A program made the position numbers and the translations under genes. The notes below the pieces were generated by a model. It saw only the letters and a program-made list of their open reading frames with translations, had not been told where the DNA came from and ran no database searches. A stretch of 64,000 nucleotides of DNA from Paenibacillus sp. BSR1-1 (GTDB lineage: Bacteria > Bacillota > Bacilli > Bacillales > Cytobacillaceae), in NCBI RefSeq assembly GCF_030403775.1, contig NZ_JAQMWQ010000005.1, positions 186,001 to 250,000 on the forward strand. Reading direction: 5' to 3'. Shown here in pieces: positions 61,218 to 64,000 of the stretch (position 1 is the first letter of the stretch; each line of letters starts with the position of its first letter).

Positions 61218-61257
61218 ATGACCAACCCCTTTAGTATTAAATGATACATTTATTAAT

Positions 61258-61275
61258 ACAACGGTTCACCGTTGT
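61258..61275. promoter_or_regulatory. 18-base palindrome between metA and fhs
   Basis: ACAACGGTTCACCGTTGT: eight-base perfect arms around TC, 41 bases upstream of the metA start. Size and symmetry fit a dimeric repressor operator; it can also form a hairpin in the metA leader. Regulator unknown. Confidence 0.4.
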
Positions 61276-61385
61276 CCGTCAATGAATATTTAAAAAATTC
61301 ATTATTCTTATTATAAACATATATTATAAATTCAGAAAAGATAATAATTTGTTCATAATTAACATTCGGTTTGAAAGCGCATTTT

Positions 61386-61394
61386 TGATACAAT
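61386..61394 (+). promoter_or_regulatory. Extended -10 promoter of fhs
   Basis: TG-A-TACAAT, about 44 bases before the chosen start of fhs. No convincing -35 (TTCGGT at 18-base spacing is poor). Confidence 0.5.
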
Positions 61395-61437
61395 GAAGTC
61401 GTAGTTATATTCTAAATGCTGAATGTGGGGGATTAGG

Positions 61438-63126
61438 GTGGTAATGAAAACAACAGTTAAGTCAGACATTGAAATTGCCCAAGAATCAAAAATGCAGCCA
61501 ATTATCGAGATTGCCAAAAAAATTGGTTTAGAAGAAGATGATCTAGAGCTTTTTGGAAAATATAAGGCGAAAATTTCGAATGAAGCTTTAACCAAAATTA
61601 AGACCAAAGAAAGTGGAAAAATAATTCTTGTGACTTCGATTAATCCTACGCCCGCGGGAGAAGGTAAATCAACCGTAACTGTTGGATTGGGAGATGCATT
61701 CAATCGGATTGGCAAGAAAGCCATGATTGCGATGCGCGAGCCTTCATTAGGGCCAACAATGGGAATAAAAGGCGGGGCTACTGGCGGCGGATATTCACAG
61801 GTTCTTCCGATGGAAGATATTAATTTGCATTTTACTGGAGACCTACATGCGATAACGACGGCAAATAATGCCCTTGCGGCTCTTATAGATAACCATCTCC
61901 AACAAGGAAATGAACTGGGGATCGATCAGCGGAGAATTGTTTGGAAACGCGCTTTGGATTTGAACGACAGAGCATTAAGAAAAGTGATAATCGGCCTTGG
62001 CGGTCCTCTGCAGGGTGTCCCAAGAGAAGACGGCTTTGATATTACTGTTGCCTCGGAAATTATGGCAGTACTTTGTTTAGCCACTGATTTAAAGGATTTA
62101 AAGTTACGGTTATCCCGAATGGTTGTTGCCTATAACTACAATAAGGAACCAGTAACGGTCGGTGATTTAGGTGTTGAAGGAGCTTTAACCTTGTTATTAA
62201 AGGATGCGGTTAAACCAAACCTGGTTCAAACCATTGAACATACACCTGCCCTGATTCACGGCGGGCCTTTCGCCAATATTGCCCATGGCTGCAATAGTGT
62301 GATTGCAACGACGGCTGCTGCCAAACTTGCCGATTATGTCATTACCGAAGCTGGCTTTGGTGCTGACTTAGGAGCTGAGAAATTTTTACATATAAAATCT
62401 AGAAGTGCTAACATAAAACCGGAAGCGGTTGTCATTGTAGCAACAATCCGGGCCTTGAAAATGCATGGCGGTGTTGCGAAAACGGAATTATCGAAAGAAA
62501 ACATTCCGGCCCTAACACTTGGATTTGCGAACCTGCAGAAACACATTGAAACCATTAAAAGCTTTGGACTGCCAATTGTGGTGGCAATCAACAAATTTAT
62601 CACCGATACCGACCAAGAGGTTGAGACATTGTTAGAGTGGTGTCAACGCGAAAACGTTCCGGTTGCCTTGACAGAGGTTTGGGAAAAGGGCGGGGAAGGC
62701 GGTATTGAGCTCGCTGAAAAAATTTTAACCGTCATTGAAAAGGAGGAAAATAATTTCCACTCGTTATATGACCTCTCTGATTCCATCGATAAAAAGGTAA
62801 GAACAATCGTCCAGCAGGTATATGGAGGAAAGGATGTTGAATTCTCCCCAAAAGCGAAAAAACAATTGCTGGATTTTGAAAAATTCGGCTGGTCCAATCT
62901 GGCTGTCTGTATGGCAAAATCACAATATTCCTTATCTGACGACCCTTCCAAATTAGGGAGACCAGTGGATTTTACCGTAACGGTCCGGGAGTTTAAACCA
63001 TCAATTGGTGCTGGATTTATCGTTGCTTTAACAGGGGAAGTAATGACAATGCCTGGACTGCCCAAAAAGCCAGCAGCCTTGAATATGGACGTGGATGAAA
63101 ACGGGAATGCGTTAGGCCTTTTCTAA
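61438..63126 (+). CDS. fhs: Formate--tetrahydrofolate ligase
   Basis: ATP-dependent synthesis of 10-formyl-THF from formate. The ATP loop is [16 protein letters not shown] (near residues 66-81), followed by the family block [22 protein letters not shown] split across the domain, and [17 protein letters not shown] near the C-terminus. About 562 residues. GTG at 61438 has GTGGGGG eight bases upstream; ATG at 61444 is an equally close alternative. B. subtilis lacks an fhs gene, so its presence adds one-carbon flexibility. The next gene starts 15 bases downstream. Confidence 0.92.
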   Translation: MVMKTTVKSDIEIAQESKMQPIIEIAKKIGLEEDDLELFGKYKAKISNEALTKIKTKESGKIILVTSINPTPAGEGKSTVTVGLGDAFNRIGKKAMIAMREPSLGPTMGIKGGATGGGYSQVLPMEDINLHFTGDLHAITTANNALAALIDNHLQQGNELGIDQRRIVWKRALDLNDRALRKVIIGLGGPLQGVPREDGFDITVASEIMAVLCLATDLKDLKLRLSRMVVAYNYNKEPVTVGDLGVEGALTLLLKDAVKPNLVQTIEHTPALIHGGPFANIAHGCNSVIATTAAAKLADYVITEAGFGADLGAEKFLHIKSRSANIKPEAVVIVATIRALKMHGGVAKTELSKENIPALTLGFANLQKHIETIKSFGLPIVVAINKFITDTDQEVETLLEWCQRENVPVALTEVWEKGGEGGIELAEKILTVIEKEENNFHSLYDLSDSIDKKVRTIVQQVYGGKDVEFSPKAKKQLLDFEKFGWSNLAVCMAKSQYSLSDDPSKLGRPVDFTVTVREFKPSIGAGFIVALTGEVMTMPGLPKKPAALNMDVDENGNALGLF

Positions 63127-63140
63127 AGGAGAGAAAAAAG

Positions 63141-63677
63141 ATGTTTGATCCGACTGCCTTTGATAATATGAAAGTAGTTATTGAAGGTGCATTTTATGAT
63201 TTTGACCTAAGCGGTGAAATCATTATTACAGACCGAAATGATATCATTAATATGGCGAAAATGTCGCGTTCGTTTGACCTATCCTTTCAATTGCCAGCAG
63301 GTTCCGTAACTGCCAAAATTGAAATGGAATCAAAGCTTGTTAACCTGGCTGCGGAGCTTTTGCCCAACTCCCTGCCGGAAAAGCTTGCCGGGAGCTATGT
63401 TAAATTACAATTTTTCCTCGAACTTTTGGATACTTCAGCTGATTTTCAAGCGATTGAAACAATATTTTTAGACATTTGGGGCGAAAAGAGGAAAATTACT
63501 CAATCTATAGAATATAATCCTTTAGACAAACCTAGAAAAATCAAAAATACTATTACGCTTGATTTTGAAAGAATAATTGGTGAAGAGCAAATGGATGATT
63601 TGATTGAAATGGCTGATTTTATGGTCACTACAATGGAAAAGCTGCAGGCATTTGTGACGCCAGAAAATAGGGGGTAA
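63141..63677 (+). CDS. Hypothetical protein, 178 residues
   Basis: Soluble protein beginning MFDPTAFDNMKVVIEGAFYD, with mixed beta-rich first half and a helical end (MDDLIEMADFMVTTMEKLQAF). GGAGAG stands before the ATG. It sits in an apparent operon between fhs and a glutathione peroxidase gene that starts four bases after its stop. No family recognised. The N-terminal segment resembles a small beta-barrel, but no catalytic residues can be named. Confidence 0.75.
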   Translation: MFDPTAFDNMKVVIEGAFYDFDLSGEIIITDRNDIINMAKMSRSFDLSFQLPAGSVTAKIEMESKLVNLAAELLPNSLPEKLAGSYVKLQFFLELLDTSADFQAIETIFLDIWGEKRKITQSIEYNPLDKPRKIKNTITLDFERIIGEEQMDDLIEMADFMVTTMEKLQAFVTPENRG

Positions 63678-63680
63678 AGG

Positions 63681-64000
63681 ATGACAATTTATCAGTTTAG
63701 CGCTAAAACGATTGATGGACAAGAAATTTCGCTCAAGCAATTTGAAGGGAAAGTAGTACTGATTGTAAACACGGCAAGCAAATGTGGTTTCACCCCTCAA
63801 TTTAAAGAGCTGCAAAGTCTATATGAAAACTATAGGGATAAAGGGTTAGAAATCCTTGGGTTTCCTTGCAATCAATTTATGAATCAAGACCCTGGCAGTG
63901 AAGAAGAGATTAAATCCTTTTGCGAATTAAATTATGGTGTAACGTTCCCGATGTTCGCGAAGGTGGATGTTAACGGGGTATATACCCATCCATTGTTTAG
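63681..64000 (+). CDS. bsaA: Glutathione peroxidase family protein (partial, cut by window end)
   Basis: Thiol peroxidase of the glutathione-peroxidase family, probably thioredoxin- or bacillithiol-linked in Bacillus. The first 106 residues are present: [15 protein letters not shown], the active-site cysteine in [12 protein letters not shown] (residue 36), the FPCNQF motif, then [11 protein letters not shown]. The usual length is about 160 residues, so roughly a third lies beyond the window. GGGGTAAAGG precedes the ATG. Confidence 0.92.
   Translation, partial: MTIYQFSAKTIDGQEISLKQFEGKVVLIVNTASKCGFTPQFKELQSLYENYRDKGLEILGFPCNQFMNQDPGSEEEIKSFCELNYGVTFPMFAKVDVNGVYTHPLF

Noticed and set aside
61218..61437. 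SAM (S-box) riboswitch upstream of metA
   Set aside because: None of the S-box landmark segments or a leader terminator could be seen by eye.

Overview
The window reads as chromosomal DNA of an endospore-forming Bacillaceae species. The evidence is the low GC content, strong GGAGG-type ribosome binding sites with many TTG and GTG starts, a type B RNase P RNA, bacillithiol genes, and spore genes (ypjB, sspM, sspL, cotD). Gene order from qcrA to mntR follows the Bacillus subtilis qcr-ypj-bsh-pan-ypm-ypp-yps-ypb-ype segment. Genes without a B. subtilis counterpart here (a ba3-type oxidase, a Crp/Fnr regulator, an extra membrane metalloprotease) point to a relative such as Neobacillus or Mesobacillus. 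That placement is inference from recalled synteny, not from a database search.

Layout. 1-2.2 kb: menaquinol:cytochrome c reductase (qcrABC) behind a clear SigA promoter. 2.2-5.4 kb: ypjA, ypjB, a YugP-like protease, and ypjC on the minus strand. 5.5-11.1 kb: a tightly packed operon ypjD-dapB-mgsA-bshB1-bshA-cca-birA (nucleotide clean-up, lysine/wall precursor, methylglyoxal, bacillithiol, tRNA CCA end, biotin/BirA). 11.1-13.6 kb: panBCD behind a structured attenuator leader. 13.7-21.3 kb: dinG, a probable non-catalytic metallo-beta-lactamase-like secreted protein, ypmA-ypmB-aspB, dnaD-nth-ypoC. 21.3-28.3 kb: ponA and recU (minus), then yppC, sspM, yppE, yppF, yppG and hsp20. 28.4-38.4 kb: a Crp/Fnr regulator, mrfAB excision-repair pair, cotD, ypsA, gpsB, rnpB, ypsC and ypvA.

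38.4-47.5 kb is the most accessory-looking part. It holds gene fragments, two zinc-ribbon micro-proteins, ypwA, a DMT transporter, the three-subunit ba3-type oxidase, the type III polyketide pair bcsA-ypbQ, a compact Fur-box-controlled gene for a 26-residue membrane peptide, an IS1182-type transposase remnant and a long GC-rich palindromic repeat. 47.5-64 kb: dynA, sseA, the ypcP exonuclease, sspL, a DUF212 protein, RNase HI-like ypdQ and ypeP, ypeQ, cspD, topB, mntR, metA, fhs, an unknown protein and the start of a glutathione-peroxidase gene cut by the window end.

No prophage, CRISPR array, restriction system or large mobile element is visible. The observations most worth checking are the Fur-controlled micropeptide, the probable non-catalytic ComEC-like beta-lactamase-fold protein next to dinG, the pan leader with mutually exclusive stems, LexA-box-like palindromes before dinG and mrfA, and several small genes too short for routine calling.
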